Source: Emticicia oligotrophica DSM 17448 (GTDB lineage: Bacteria > Bacteroidota > Bacteroidia > Cytophagales > Spirosomataceae). Taken from it: 64,000 bases of DNA. The position numbers and the translations under genes were made by a program. Below the pieces are notes generated by a model, which made no database searches, was not told where the DNA came from, and was given only the letters and a program-made list of their open reading frames with translations. The stretch covers positions 1,736,001 through 1,800,000 of the forward strand of contig NC_018748.1 of NCBI RefSeq assembly GCF_000263195.1, in the 5' to 3' direction. Shown piece after piece: positions 1 to 9,248 of this stretch (position 1 is its first letter; every line of letters begins with the position of its first letter).

Positions 1-289
1 GATGGTAGTTTAAGGCACATTCTACCGTAAGCAAACGAATAAGATTTGCAAAGGTTGGCTTTTGAATCATCGTATTTTCAGTGGCATACATTTGGTCATC
101 CCAATTGACGAAACCATTTGAGAAGCCTCCAACAAAGGCCAGTAACACAGCAATTCCTAAAATGATATAGGCCGTAGTTGGGCTCAATGAAAAACCTTCT
201 TTGAGAGGGGCTTGTTGAACTACCACCCGAGAATTTATTGAAGTATGTGGGGTTTGATTTTGTTTGGTTGTGTATTTGTTTTTTGCCAT
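1..289 (-). CDS. Membrane protein N-terminus, probably GT-C/TPR type (partial)
   Basis: This is the first ~96 codons of a gene that continues beyond the left edge. The frame opens at an ATG (287-289) and has no stop to base 1. A basic, polar stretch of about 45 residues precedes one hydrophobic segment (TAYIILGIAVLLAFVGGF). After it comes NGFVNWDDQMYATEN, which resembles the first periplasmic loop of multi-spanning Bacteroidota proteins that join a GT-C-like membrane domain to TPR repeats; an acidic WDD pair just after the first helix is usual there. The family assignment is an inference from this short fragment. The gene is co-directional with the large gene at 402-5177 but separated from it by a strong terminator. 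Confidence 0.55.
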   Translation of the reverse strand, partial: MAKNKYTTKQNQTPHTSINSRVVVQQAPLKEGFSLSPTTAYIILGIAVLLAFVGGFSNGFVNWDDQMYATENTMIQKPTFANLIRLLTVECALNYH

Positions 290-349
290 TTTTTTATGAG
301 TTTGAGTTCTCAATTAGCGAATATAGCAATTTCTTTGCCAACCAAAAAA

Positions 350-381
350 ATAAAAAGAGAAGCCTATAATAGGCTTCTCTT
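350..381 (-). terminator. Intrinsic terminator of the 402-5177 gene
   Basis: A perfect 11-bp stem (356-366 with 370-380) has a 3-nt loop. On the minus strand it is followed by a T-rich run. It lies 21 bases past the stop codon of the large secreted protein gene. Confidence 0.8.
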
Positions 382-401
382 TCTCAACTATGGATTTATA
401 A

Positions 402-3400
402 TTACTCAAAACCATCTTTTTCATCTTCTGGCTTTTTCTTTTTATCCTCTTTCTTTTGTGCCTCATCTTTTGGTACATCGGCCAATTTCTTAGCATCTGT
501 TGGTTTTGCACCAGCTGCTTTCGGTTTTTCCTTAATTCCTCTATAAGTTTCTAAGAAGCTCTTTCTAAAAAGCATTGCTTCCGCAAAATCAACCGCAATT
601 ACTTGGTAATCTTTCCCTTTCTTTTTATCAGCTTTGGCTGTAATAGCATTAAAAGAATCATCTGAAGAAATTAAGCCCATTTGTCCATCTTTATAACCCA
701 TATAATACCAGTTTTCGCCCGAAAGCTCCAAGAAAATATACATTTCATCGCCATCAATTGGGTTTTTACGAATTTCAACGTATCCATTTACTTTGGCGTT
801 AATATCTGTTTCTCCAATATTTGAGATAGCTAATTTTCCTACACTTCTATATGAGTTGTATTTAGGCGACCAAAGTAATTTTAAATCACTAAATACGATT
901 GTATTGATAAATTTCGGTGAAAACTTAAACAATGGCACATATTCTCTTGCCGACTTTGCCTTGTACTCATCAATATCTTTATCGCCCACAAACTTGGCTA
1001 TTTTACTAATTAATTCAGGTGAATTTAATTCAATGGCAGCCTCATTTACACCTAAATCAAGGTTCGTTTTCACAATTTTCTCGGCCATATTCGCCAACAA
1101 AGGCTGAGCAATTGGGAAGTTGACGAGCATCATCGTATTAAATTCGTGATTGGCAGTATCTAATCTAATTTTTGCAAAACCAGATGTTTGAACATACTGT
1201 GCAAGTTTCTCATTTAAGAGATTAAACTTACCTTCTAAATAAATTATACCTTTCTCGTCTAAAAGCTCATATTTGTTTGCCATCAGGGAGCGTCCTTCTT
1301 CAGGAATAATGTTGAAAAGCTTATTCGGCTCATCTCTTCTAAAAACGCCACTCGCTAAAAATACATCTTGGTCTTCATCAACTTCTTTGGCAGAGAGGAA
1401 AGTTGGGTATAATCCATTAGAAGAAGTTGTCGTTCGGAAATGTAGTCCAGCAAAAATAGGAGTATCTCCACTTTTTAAGTTTTTATCAACGTTAATCCGA
1501 ATTTCTTCCGATTTATCTCCTTTGTAGGTTATCCAGTAGCCACCCAGTTTTGGATATTTTTTAAGTTCTGGAATAATATAACCATCAAGAGAGAGGTTTT
1601 TAATTGGTGCAAGCATGGTTATTTCACCTTTGTAAAGCATTTTTGGCGAAAGGTACACACCATCACGCTCTGTTACCATTGCTCGAGCCATTGTCGAAAA
1701 CCCTGTATTTTTGCCTTTCCTAGCAGCTTCTCCCTCCATTGCCATTTCACTCAATTCGAAATTGCCCATTTTAATATTGAAGGTATCCTTTCTTACATTC
1801 ACAAATTGATAAGTAGCATCACCTGTAAACTTATTTCTTGAAACTATCTGAATATTTCCATTGATTAAATTATGATACCCATTTAAGGTATCAATTGTCA
1901 AACGAGCATTTTTGAATGGTAACATATCAGCATCTCTACGAATGGCCACTTGTCCTTTATTAGGAATAATTTTAGCATCGGCTGATTTAATAAATGGTAC
2001 ACCACCAATGTTCAAGGTCATTTGGTCGATATCATAAACAGCCGAGTTTCCATTAAATGCCAATCCTTGTTGCAAGGCATTCATTGAAGTAAAGACAGAA
2101 GTCTCGACATCTCCCTTCATGCTAATTTTTTTGGCTTTAATATTCCATTCTGCCCTATCAATGTTGGTTCGGTATGCCGCATAAGGAAATTCAAGAGTAG
2201 AGCCTGTGCTATCATTAAAATTACCTTGATTTGTGGCGATATTAACGATACTATTAATGACATTGAACTTCACATCTACATTCTTACCCAAAAGAACCGA
2301 TTTTGCTGTTGCTTGAGTAGATTTTACATTAAACTGCGACTTATCGGCGATGAACCCTTCCTTATTAAATTTAAACTGGTCTGAAGCCGTTTCGGAGTCA
2401 GTACGAGTAAGTTTACCAATACCAAACAAACCCCCAGCACGGACGACTATTTTACCTTTCAATGAAGAAGTTCCTGTATAGAAATTAAATCCAGCTTTAG
2501 AAGCAATTATCATGCTATCTGCCTTTGGTTTCCATTTGAGAGTATAATCATTAATATCAACTTGTGGGAAATAAGCCCCTTTCAACACACCCTCATTTAC
2601 TTTTCCTAGCTGCCCTGAAGCTATTAAAGAATCAGTCATAAAACGAATCTCTTTGGCTGTAATGCTTGCTGCTAAGTGGTTGATACTTCCTTCGGCATGT
2701 AAACCTTTGCTATCCATAGCCAATACAGAAGAAAATTTCACAGAGGTCTCATTACCAAACACATTATACTTTCCATTAGGTACTTTATGCATAAAACCCA
2801 ATGTAGTATCTGGCATAATTCGTAGAACTTCCTTAAATGGTTTGAAGATATTTCCAGAATAAAAAGTACCCTCAAATTCAATGTCTTTGACAGACAAGCT
2901 ATCAAAATCGACTTTGGGTATTTCAAATCTCACGTCTCTGGCATATTTGCGTTCACCACGAGCTGGCTCATCGAAATATACCACTAGACCTTCATCAATT
3001 TTTAACCTTGGATATTGTGGTAAATATAACTTCCCTGATTTATTATCTGGGCGATTCAGAAATAATGTACCTGGTTTTAAGAAATTGATATGCCCTCCTA
3101 TTTCTATTTTTCCACCTTTTCGATAAACATCTTGAGGTATAAAAGTAATAGAGTCTATTTTATTGAAAGCTAGGGCGAATTTCTCATAATCAAATTGCAA
3201 ATCTTTTCCTGAGAAACGATAATTTTTAGTCTTAAACTGCCCACTAAACGTAAATGCTCGATTTTTGTATATCTTAACAATTCTGTCGTATGGTAAAACA
3301 TAGGCTTTCAGCGAATCACTTAAATTAAATCTACGAACACCTCTGATTATCAATGATTTGTCATTCAAATTTAAGGTTGCATTTGAGGTTGAATCTTTAC

Positions 3401-5177
3401 TATTACCATAAATTGAAGGAATCAAGAAATCATCGAAATCACGTTTTCCCGCAAAAGCTTGTAAATAATGTTGCCCTTTATTCGTAAGCTTAAATATATC
3501 ATCAGAAGGGTTATAATCTACAAATCCTTGTTGAACCGCTACCATTAGGCCACCCCTAATACTTTTCCCTTGAACCTTATTATAAGCAGCAATTTCATCG
3601 AGTGTAAAAACTACTTTATTATTTTTCTGCGTAAAGTTTCCAACCATCAATAGTGGGTTGAAACCTGCACTACTATTCAATGCCGTTACACGCCCTACAT
3701 CATAAAAATCAAATGATTCAAATACCGCAGGCACTTGAGTTTTAGCAGAAACGATATAGAAATCCATTCTGCCTTCATTCAAATTCCAACGCATCGCATC
3801 TGATTTGATATTCATTTGGTGGTAAGTATCTGAAAAAGTGCTCTCTTTAAACCCACCTACATCAATTTTATTTAAACGTAGAAGGTAATTTTTCTGATTA
3901 TAACTGAATTTAACGGCTGGATGATAAATCGAATCTTTTTCAATAAACGCAACAAAGCTGGTTAATTGTGAGGTAATCAAGGAGTCGCTTAATTCAAAGC
4001 GAGTACTACTTGCTTTAAAAAACAGCTTGCCATCTTTCTTGACCGTAATATTAGAATAACGATTTTGTACTGAAGATGAAAAAATCCTGCTCCCTACCAT
4101 TGAGAATCCACCTCGATATTCAATAGTTTTATCAATATTTTTAATCAGAGCATCACTCTGATACGACATAAACCTAGGATATGTTGGTGGAATATTCTTG
4201 TTTCGTTTTTCACTTTTATATTCGAAAACACCTTTAATAGGAGCTATCAAACGGTCTGTATAAGTTAAAGTTACCTCCTCCGCCGAAAATTTAGGATTCC
4301 GAATATCAAAGGCAAAATCAGTAAAAACCACTGAAATTTGTGGTAATTTGGCACTTTCAAATGTAAATGCACCCTCTTTCCCAACATAAATTCCATCTTT
4401 AAGAGAAACCGCCCCCGTTGTTTTTCTTATGGCAACCGAATCGCTGGCTGTGGCCATTACCAAATCAACATTATTAAGTAAAATTGCCAAACCACTAAGT
4501 GTGGGCATTGGTTTCTTATCTGAATTAAAGTTAAGATTAGCCGAAGGAATAACCGTTTCGGACGTAGGCGGGGTATCCCAGTCATCAAAGTATTTACTTT
4601 CTGCTAATGTGGCATCTCCTGCTTGCCCACTTTGAGGATTAGCAGGGGCATTGGTTGGAGTGGTTGTATCTGCTTTTTTATCTAAAAACTTAATTTCAAA
4701 TGTTCCTCCGAAAGCATATAACCTATTAAAGTTTGAGACATAAAGGCGGCGTTTTTCAAGAAAATCCTTCAGCAACTCCAACATTTTAGTTGAAGTTTTT
4801 AGGTCATAGCTATCGACATACTTTTGCGTAGTTTCAATAAAGCCACTTATTTTTTCATCTGAAAATTTTTCTTGCTCTATTAATTTTTCTAAGATATTGA
4901 AGAAAAAGTAAAATTGAGCCATTTTATGGCCACGCGTTCCCATAGTTCTACACGTGGTAATCAAGGCTTTTTTCTGTTCTGCACTAAACCTATTATTCCA
5001 ATAAGTTTCAAATTTTTTACCAGTAGCAATGGCAATTGAATTATTATCAATGGCCATTACATTCTGAATATCAGTGATAAAAGTTTCAGGTTTTTCTGAA
5101 AGCCTAATTAATTGTGCATTTGATACAAATGGTAACAAACTAATGAATATTGACCATACAATTTTAAATTGCCTCAT
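402..5177 (-). CDS. Very large secreted protein of unknown function (1591 aa)
   Basis: I do not recognise this protein. A clear signal peptide (residues 1-21, cut after SNA before QLIRL) sends it out of the cytoplasm. Residues 25-150 look helical. The remaining ~1350 residues alternate short hydrophobic and polar stretches, suggesting a long beta-rich exported or periplasmic protein, with recurring wording such as 'FTFESAKLPQISVVFTDF' and 'GEITMLAPIKNLSLDGYI'. The last 45 residues are a low-complexity Lys/Pro/Ala/Glu/Asp tail. No transmembrane barrel pattern, catalytic motif or type IX sorting domain is evident, and no Cys-based lipobox is seen. It follows prmA by 37 bases on the same strand, so co-transcription is possible. 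An AsmA/TamB-like or cell-surface scaffold role would be speculation. Confidence 0.85.
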   Translation of the reverse strand: MRQFKIVWSIFISLLPFVSNAQLIRLSEKPETFITDIQNVMAIDNNSIAIATGKKFETYWNNRFSAEQKKALITTCRTMGTRGHKMAQFYFFFNILEKLIEQEKFSDEKISGFIETTQKYVDSYDLKTSTKMLELLKDFLEKRRLYVSNFNRLYAFGGTFEIKFLDKKADTTTPTNAPANPQSGQAGDATLAESKYFDDWDTPPTSETVIPSANLNFNSDKKPMPTLSGLAILLNNVDLVMATASDSVAIRKTTGAVSLKDGIYVGKEGAFTFESAKLPQISVVFTDFAFDIRNPKFSAEEVTLTYTDRLIAPIKGVFEYKSEKRNKNIPPTYPRFMSYQSDALIKNIDKTIEYRGGFSMVGSRIFSSSVQNRYSNITVKKDGKLFFKASSTRFELSDSLITSQLTSFVAFIEKDSIYHPAVKFSYNQKNYLLRLNKIDVGGFKESTFSDTYHQMNIKSDAMRWNLNEGRMDFYIVSAKTQVPAVFESFDFYDVGRVTALNSSAGFNPLLMVGNFTQKNNKVVFTLDEIAAYNKVQGKSIRGGLMVAVQQGFVDYNPSDDIFKLTNKGQHYLQAFAGKRDFDDFLIPSIYGNSKDSTSNATLNLNDKSLIIRGVRRFNLSDSLKAYVLPYDRIVKIYKNRAFTFSGQFKTKNYRFSGKDLQFDYEKFALAFNKIDSITFIPQDVYRKGGKIEIGGHINFLKPGTLFLNRPDNKSGKLYLPQYPRLKIDEGLVVYFDEPARGERKYARDVRFEIPKVDFDSLSVKDIEFEGTFYSGNIFKPFKEVLRIMPDTTLGFMHKVPNGKYNVFGNETSVKFSSVLAMDSKGLHAEGSINHLAASITAKEIRFMTDSLIASGQLGKVNEGVLKGAYFPQVDINDYTLKWKPKADSMIIASKAGFNFYTGTSSLKGKIVVRAGGLFGIGKLTRTDSETASDQFKFNKEGFIADKSQFNVKSTQATAKSVLLGKNVDVKFNVINSIVNIATNQGNFNDSTGSTLEFPYAAYRTNIDRAEWNIKAKKISMKGDVETSVFTSMNALQQGLAFNGNSAVYDIDQMTLNIGGVPFIKSADAKIIPNKGQVAIRRDADMLPFKNARLTIDTLNGYHNLINGNIQIVSRNKFTGDATYQFVNVRKDTFNIKMGNFELSEMAMEGEAARKGKNTGFSTMARAMVTERDGVYLSPKMLYKGEITMLAPIKNLSLDGYIIPELKKYPKLGGYWITYKGDKSEEIRINVDKNLKSGDTPIFAGLHFRTTTSSNGLYPTFLSAKEVDEDQDVFLASGVFRRDEPNKLFNIIPEEGRSLMANKYELLDEKGIIYLEGKFNLLNEKLAQYVQTSGFAKIRLDTANHEFNTMMLVNFPIAQPLLANMAEKIVKTNLDLGVNEAAIELNSPELISKIAKFVGDKDIDEYKAKSAREYVPLFKFSPKFINTIVFSDLKLLWSPKYNSYRSVGKLAISNIGETDINAKVNGYVEIRKNPIDGDEMYIFLELSGENWYYMGYKDGQMGLISSDDSFNAITAKADKKKGKDYQVIAVDFAEAMLFRKSFLETYRGIKEKPKAAGAKPTDAKKLADVPKDEAQKKEDKKKKPEDEKDGFE

Positions 5178-5214
5178 ACGATTAGGGAGAAATCAGCGAT
5201 TTTACAAAATTTGT

Positions 5215-6039
5215 CTAACTTTTAAAAACGACTGAAGCCCATTGGTTCTTGCTTAACTGACCTACTTTTTTTAAACCAGCTTTTTCAGCAACCACTTGAA
5301 TATCAGCAATATCTGACTCGTAAAATCCGCTTATCACCAACGATGCTCCTTCCGACATAAAAGTTGCATAGATAGGAATTTGTTGTAAAAGAATATTTCG
5401 GTTGATATTTGCCAGTACGATATCATATTTATCCTTAGGCTCGTCTTCTATTGTGCCTAATCTAACTTCAATTTTGTTGGTATTGTTTAGACCGATATTT
5501 TCTGTTGTATTTTCTACCGACCATTCATCAATATCGAAAGCACTTACATAGCTAGCTCCTAGTTTTTCGGCCAAAACTGCCAAAATACCTGTACCTGTAC
5601 CTACATCAAGTACTTTTTTATTTTCGTGGGGAATATTCAATTGGTGTTCCATCACCATTGAAGTCGTTTCGTGATGGCCTGTACCAAACGACATTTTTGG
5701 CGTAATAATAATTTCATAACGATAGCCAAACTGTGGTTCATGGAAATCGGCACGGACATAAATATCCTTTCCTATCGAAATAGGTTGAAAATTTTTCTCC
5801 CATTCTTCATTCCAATTTTGCTTAGCCATTTGCTTGAAAGAATAAGAAATGGCAGTACGTTCGGCGTAAGTTTCGATTAGATTTTTTACAGCTAAATCAT
5901 CAAAAATATCTTCTTGAATATAAGCCTCTAGGCCATCCTCTGTTTCGATGAATGATTCGAATCCAAGTTCGGCTAACTCGGCCATCATGATTTCAGCAAA
6001 ATCGAGGTCAATTTGTAGTGAGAGTTCGATGTATGACAC
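5215..6039 (-). CDS. prmA: Ribosomal protein L11 methyltransferase PrmA
   Basis: This cytosolic enzyme uses S-adenosylmethionine to methylate lysines and the N-terminus of ribosomal protein L11. The N-terminal domain (about 1-95) is followed by the PrmA signature MSFGTGHHETT (116-126) and the SAM-binding motif KVLDVGTGTGILA (142-154). The usual NINR acceptor-site motif follows near residue 213. At 274 aa it is close to the family length (~290). The start is a GTG; an in-frame TAA lies two codons upstream and the next Met (18) would delete the first beta strand. It lies between the polysaccharide operon and the large secreted gene with short gaps on both sides. Confidence 0.95.
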   Translation of the reverse strand: MSYIELSLQIDLDFAEIMMAELAELGFESFIETEDGLEAYIQEDIFDDLAVKNLIETYAERTAISYSFKQMAKQNWNEEWEKNFQPISIGKDIYVRADFHEPQFGYRYEIIITPKMSFGTGHHETTSMVMEHQLNIPHENKKVLDVGTGTGILAVLAEKLGASYVSAFDIDEWSVENTTENIGLNNTNKIEVRLGTIEDEPKDKYDIVLANINRNILLQQIPIYATFMSEGASLVISGFYESDIADIQVVAEKAGLKKVGQLSKNQWASVVFKS

Positions 6040-6121
6040 TTTTTACGGATTTTTTGTTTATACAGTTAAACCGTAAAGTTCGGAATTTCTTTGCTACGAA
6101 CAACAAAAATTATTCATTGCA

Positions 6122-7321
6122 TTACTTATGTAAGTGTTTTTTGAAGGAGAATGTACTAATATCAAATACTAATGTATTATTATCACAGAAATCGTTATAA
6201 TTAAGATTCTCGAAAATTCGATGATTGACCGCTTTTATGACACAGGCGTACGGTTGCGTTTTTTCATCGAAATAATCAACTGTAATCAAATCATTAGGCT
6301 CTGCAAAGGGGTCAAACACATCAACTTTCAAAAACTTTTCCTGTAATTCATGAATAAGATTTGGAACCAAAGAGCCTTTAATACTTGGTGTATTGGGCTT
6401 ATAACTTATACCCAGTATCAATACTCGCAAATTTTCATTGGGTAGTTTTTGTTTAATGATGCTAGCTATTTTGCTTGGCATCGAATCATTGATTTCACGT
6501 GCCGCCGATAAGATATTATTCTTTTCAAGCGAAAGAAAATTGATATAACTAGAAGCTAAAGGTAGGCAATCTCCACCAACAAGACCCGTTGAAAATTTCA
6601 TAAAATTCCACTTCGTACTACTGGCTTTCCAGACTTCATCAAAAGGAATATTTTTTTCGGTAAGAATCACCGCCACATTATTGATGAAGGCAATATTTAT
6701 ATCTCTTTGAGCATTTTCAAGGATTTTTGATGCTTCAGCAACTTTTATTGAAGGGGCTAAGTATGTACCCACATTCACAATCGAACGATAGAGTTGGTCA
6801 ACTCTTTGTGCTACTTCGGGTGTAGAGCCAGAGGTTATTTTAATTGTATTTGAGAGCACATGAAGATTATCAGCGGTATTGATACGTTCGGGAGAGTATC
6901 CTACGGAGAAGTCCTTATTAAACGTCAAACCACTTTTTTCTAAGATTGGTACACAAACTTCTTCGGTACACCCAGCATAAACTGTAGATTCAAAAATGAC
7001 TAAATCACCTGTTTTTAAGATTTTAGCTACCGCCGTTGTGGCTGCTTTGAGTGCATCTAATTGGGGTTCGTAACTTTCTGTAACAAACGTAGCCACTGCA
7101 ATAATGTAGATATTGCAATGGCTAATATTATTAATAGTATCGGTAAAAGATAGATTTTCGTTAGAATGGCTATCCGAAAGAGACGCTATCTTTCTTGAAT
7201 CAATATCAAATCCAATTGTTGTAAATTTTTTAGAAAATTCAGTTGCTAAAGGCAAACCAACATTTCCTAAACCAATAACTGCAATGGTATTTTCTGATAA
7301 ATAATTACTAATTTCTTCCAA
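6122..7321 (-). CDS. Nucleotide-sugar dehydrogenase (UDP-HexNAc/UDP-Glc 6-dehydrogenase family)
   Basis: It probably oxidises C6 of a UDP-sugar to a uronic acid for surface polysaccharide. The N-terminal Rossmann motif IAVIGLGNVGLPLA (13-26) is followed by ESTVYAGCTE (111-120), YSPERINTAD (142-151) and KILENAQRDINIAFINN (199-215). The catalytic loop is VGGDC with Cys252. The N-terminus is most like TviB/WecC (UDP-N-acetylhexosamine dehydrogenases), but the loop GGDCLPL is neither the usual GGHCIGV nor the GGSCFPK of UDP-glucose enzymes, so the substrate is uncertain. The start is a TTG placed one base after the rfbA TGA; an in-frame TAG three codons upstream excludes anything longer. It is the last gene of the export operon. 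Confidence 0.88.
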   Translation of the reverse strand: MEEISNYLSENTIAVIGLGNVGLPLATEFSKKFTTIGFDIDSRKIASLSDSHSNENLSFTDTINNISHCNIYIIAVATFVTESYEPQLDALKAATTAVAKILKTGDLVIFESTVYAGCTEEVCVPILEKSGLTFNKDFSVGYSPERINTADNLHVLSNTIKITSGSTPEVAQRVDQLYRSIVNVGTYLAPSIKVAEASKILENAQRDINIAFINNVAVILTEKNIPFDEVWKASSTKWNFMKFSTGLVGGDCLPLASSYINFLSLEKNNILSAAREINDSMPSKIASIIKQKLPNENLRVLILGISYKPNTPSIKGSLVPNLIHELQEKFLKVDVFDPFAEPNDLITVDYFDEKTQPYACVIKAVNHRIFENLNYNDFCDNNTLVFDISTFSFKKHLHK

Positions 7322-7322
7322 A

Positions 7323-8183
7323 TCAAGCTATGAGATTTAATAAATATGAGCCATAGCCACTTTTAACCAAAGGTTTTGCAACCTCTGCTAATTGCTTGGC
7401 ATCAATAAAGCCCATTCGGTATGCTACTTCTTCTATACAACCTACTTTAAGACCCTGACGCTCTTCTATTACTTGTACAAATTGGCCAGCTTGCATTAAT
7501 GATTGAAAAGTTCCTGTATCAAGCCATGCAGTCCCACGATTCATGATACCTACTTGTAACTTCCCTTTTTCTAAATATACTCGATTAATATCGGTTATTT
7601 CAAGCTCTCCACGAGGAGAAGGTTTAATATTTTTAGCAATTTCTACAACCTTATTATCATAGAAGTATAAACCAGGAACAGCATAATTCGATTTAGGTTT
7701 TTGAGGTTTTTCTTCAATCGATATTGCTTTTTGGTTTTCATCGAACTCAACCACTCCGTATCTTTCGGGGTCATGTACTTGATAGGCAAAAACAACTCCT
7801 CCATCAGGATCGGTACTACTTTGTAAAAGCTTACTTAAGCCACTTCCATAAAAAATATTGTCGCCTAAAACTAAGGCTACGCTGTCATTACCGATAAAAT
7901 CTGCTCCAATAATAAATGCCTGTGCTAAACCATCTGGACTTGGTTGTTCGGCATAGCTAAAACTACACCCTATTCTCGAACCATCACCTAATAACTTTTT
8001 AAAGTGAGGGAGGTCATGGGGTGTAGAAATAATCAATATTTCTCTTATCCCTGCTAACATTAATATTGAAAGAGGATAATATATCATGGGTTTATCATAT
8101 ACTGGCATTAATTGTTTACTTACTGCCAACGTGAGTGGGTGCAACCTTGTACCCGAGCCTCCTGCTAGTATTATTCCTTTCAT
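7323..8183 (-). CDS. rfbA: Glucose-1-phosphate thymidylyltransferase RfbA/RmlA
   Basis: It joins dTTP and glucose-1-phosphate to make dTDP-glucose, the first step toward dTDP-L-rhamnose and related deoxysugars. The nucleotidyl-transfer signature [16 protein letters not shown] is at 3-18, with the conserved Lys in [16 protein letters not shown] and the metal-binding LGDNIFYG at 106-113. At 286 aa it is normal RmlA length. No rfbB, rfbC or rfbD partner lies in this window, so the rest of the pathway must be elsewhere. It sits 14 bases after the Wzz-like gene and is stop-coupled to the dehydrogenase that follows. Confidence 0.95.
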   Translation of the reverse strand: MKGIILAGGSGTRLHPLTLAVSKQLMPVYDKPMIYYPLSILMLAGIREILIISTPHDLPHFKKLLGDGSRIGCSFSYAEQPSPDGLAQAFIIGADFIGNDSVALVLGDNIFYGSGLSKLLQSSTDPDGGVVFAYQVHDPERYGVVEFDENQKAISIEEKPQKPKSNYAVPGLYFYDNKVVEIAKNIKPSPRGELEITDINRVYLEKGKLQVGIMNRGTAWLDTGTFQSLMQAGQFVQVIEERQGLKVGCIEEVAYRMGFIDAKQLAEVAKPLVKSGYGSYLLNLIA

Positions 8184-8197
8184 GGTGTCTATTAATG

Positions 8198-9235
8198 TTA
8201 ACTTATGAATAATTTATAATTTTTCTTTCTAACTAGGCTAACTATCATTCCAAAAACTATGCCTAAAATCGCAGAAATTAGCACAATTATCACTCGTTTA
8301 GGCTCTGTCTTTTTATTAGGTACGACAGGAGGTTCTAAAACCTTTATTACAGGTGTTTCTTGCTGAAGTTTTAACTTCGCTTCTTCGTACTTTTGTAACA
8401 GCGTATTATAAAATGTAGAAGAGATTCTATACTCAGATTCTATTCTTTCTCTTTGTAAATCAGCTGTTTGTAACTTCATCATAGAAAGCTGGTATTGGTC
8501 ACTATATTGTGCTTTTTTGGCTTGATTATTATAGTATTTTCCCTTAGCGGCATCAAGTCTTTCTGCTAAAAAGTTTAAATCTCTTTTTGCTTTTTCCGTA
8601 CGATAATTAGTGATGTACTGGGTCAGATAATTCATACTATAATTCGTAACCAAAGTTGCCACCACAGGGTCGGGAAATTTAGCATTTACTGTTATCAAAC
8701 CAGTTTTTTTATCGTACACAGCATTAATTCTTCTTCTTAGATCAACTATATTCTTTTCGGTCTGGTAACTTAAGGTAATATACTCATTGCTTTGAGGGTA
8801 CTGAATTTTAGTATTTTCTTGTTTTATTTTATTTTTCAAAACAAAAGTATCATAAAACTGGGCAAATGGTATTTCTTGGTTATCTTTTGTTTTAACTTTC
8901 ACCTTGAATAGACTCAAAAAAAACGGTGTACTTTTCAGTACGTCAGGGTATAAATCTGGTCTTACTGCATCTATTCCACTTCCAGAAGCACCACCAATAT
9001 CAAAACCAGCCAAACTAGCTAGTCCAGCTAATTGACCAAGATTACCTGTTTTTGATTGCATTTCAGGCAATATTTTACCTGAAGCTTCAAACTCTTCTCT
9101 TGCCAATAAGGCATAAGTAACGCCACCCGATGTAAAGATTAAAGTCGCTAATATAATTATTAAAATCTCTTTTTTGAAAACCGATAGTAGGGCACCGAAG
9201 TTAATATTTATCAGATCATCTTTTTCCTCTTCCAT
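8198..9235 (-). CDS. Wzz-type polysaccharide co-polymerase (chain-length determinant)
   Basis: This inner-membrane protein helps set polymer length or couple polymerisation to export. A transmembrane helix near 22-42 ([20 protein letters not shown]) is followed by a periplasmic part containing a coiled-coil-like stretch (~200-290, rich in Lys/Gln/Glu). A second helix near 316-338 follows a Pro-rich [13 protein letters not shown], the usual position of the Wzz proline motif. The protein ends after the second helix, so there is no cytosolic tyrosine-kinase domain of the Wzc type. It lies 13 bases downstream of the Wza-like gene, which fits a shared export machine. Confidence 0.9.
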   Translation of the reverse strand: MEEEKDDLININFGALLSVFKKEILIIILATLIFTSGGVTYALLAREEFEASGKILPEMQSKTGNLGQLAGLASLAGFDIGGASGSGIDAVRPDLYPDVLKSTPFFLSLFKVKVKTKDNQEIPFAQFYDTFVLKNKIKQENTKIQYPQSNEYITLSYQTEKNIVDLRRRINAVYDKKTGLITVNAKFPDPVVATLVTNYSMNYLTQYITNYRTEKAKRDLNFLAERLDAAKGKYYNNQAKKAQYSDQYQLSMMKLQTADLQRERIESEYRISSTFYNTLLQKYEEAKLKLQQETPVIKVLEPPVVPNKKTEPKRVIIVLISAILGIVFGMIVSLVRKKNYKLFIS

Positions 9236-9248
9236 ATTATTTTAATAA

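Noticed and set aside
245-493. Plus-strand reading frame at the left edge
   Set aside because: It overlaps the N-terminus of the minus-strand membrane protein, the terminator and the 3' end of the large gene; no family features.
5940-5970. TTCGAATCC resembling a tRNA T-loop
   Set aside because: It lies inside prmA and has no acceptor stem or anticodon arm around it. No tRNA was found in the window.
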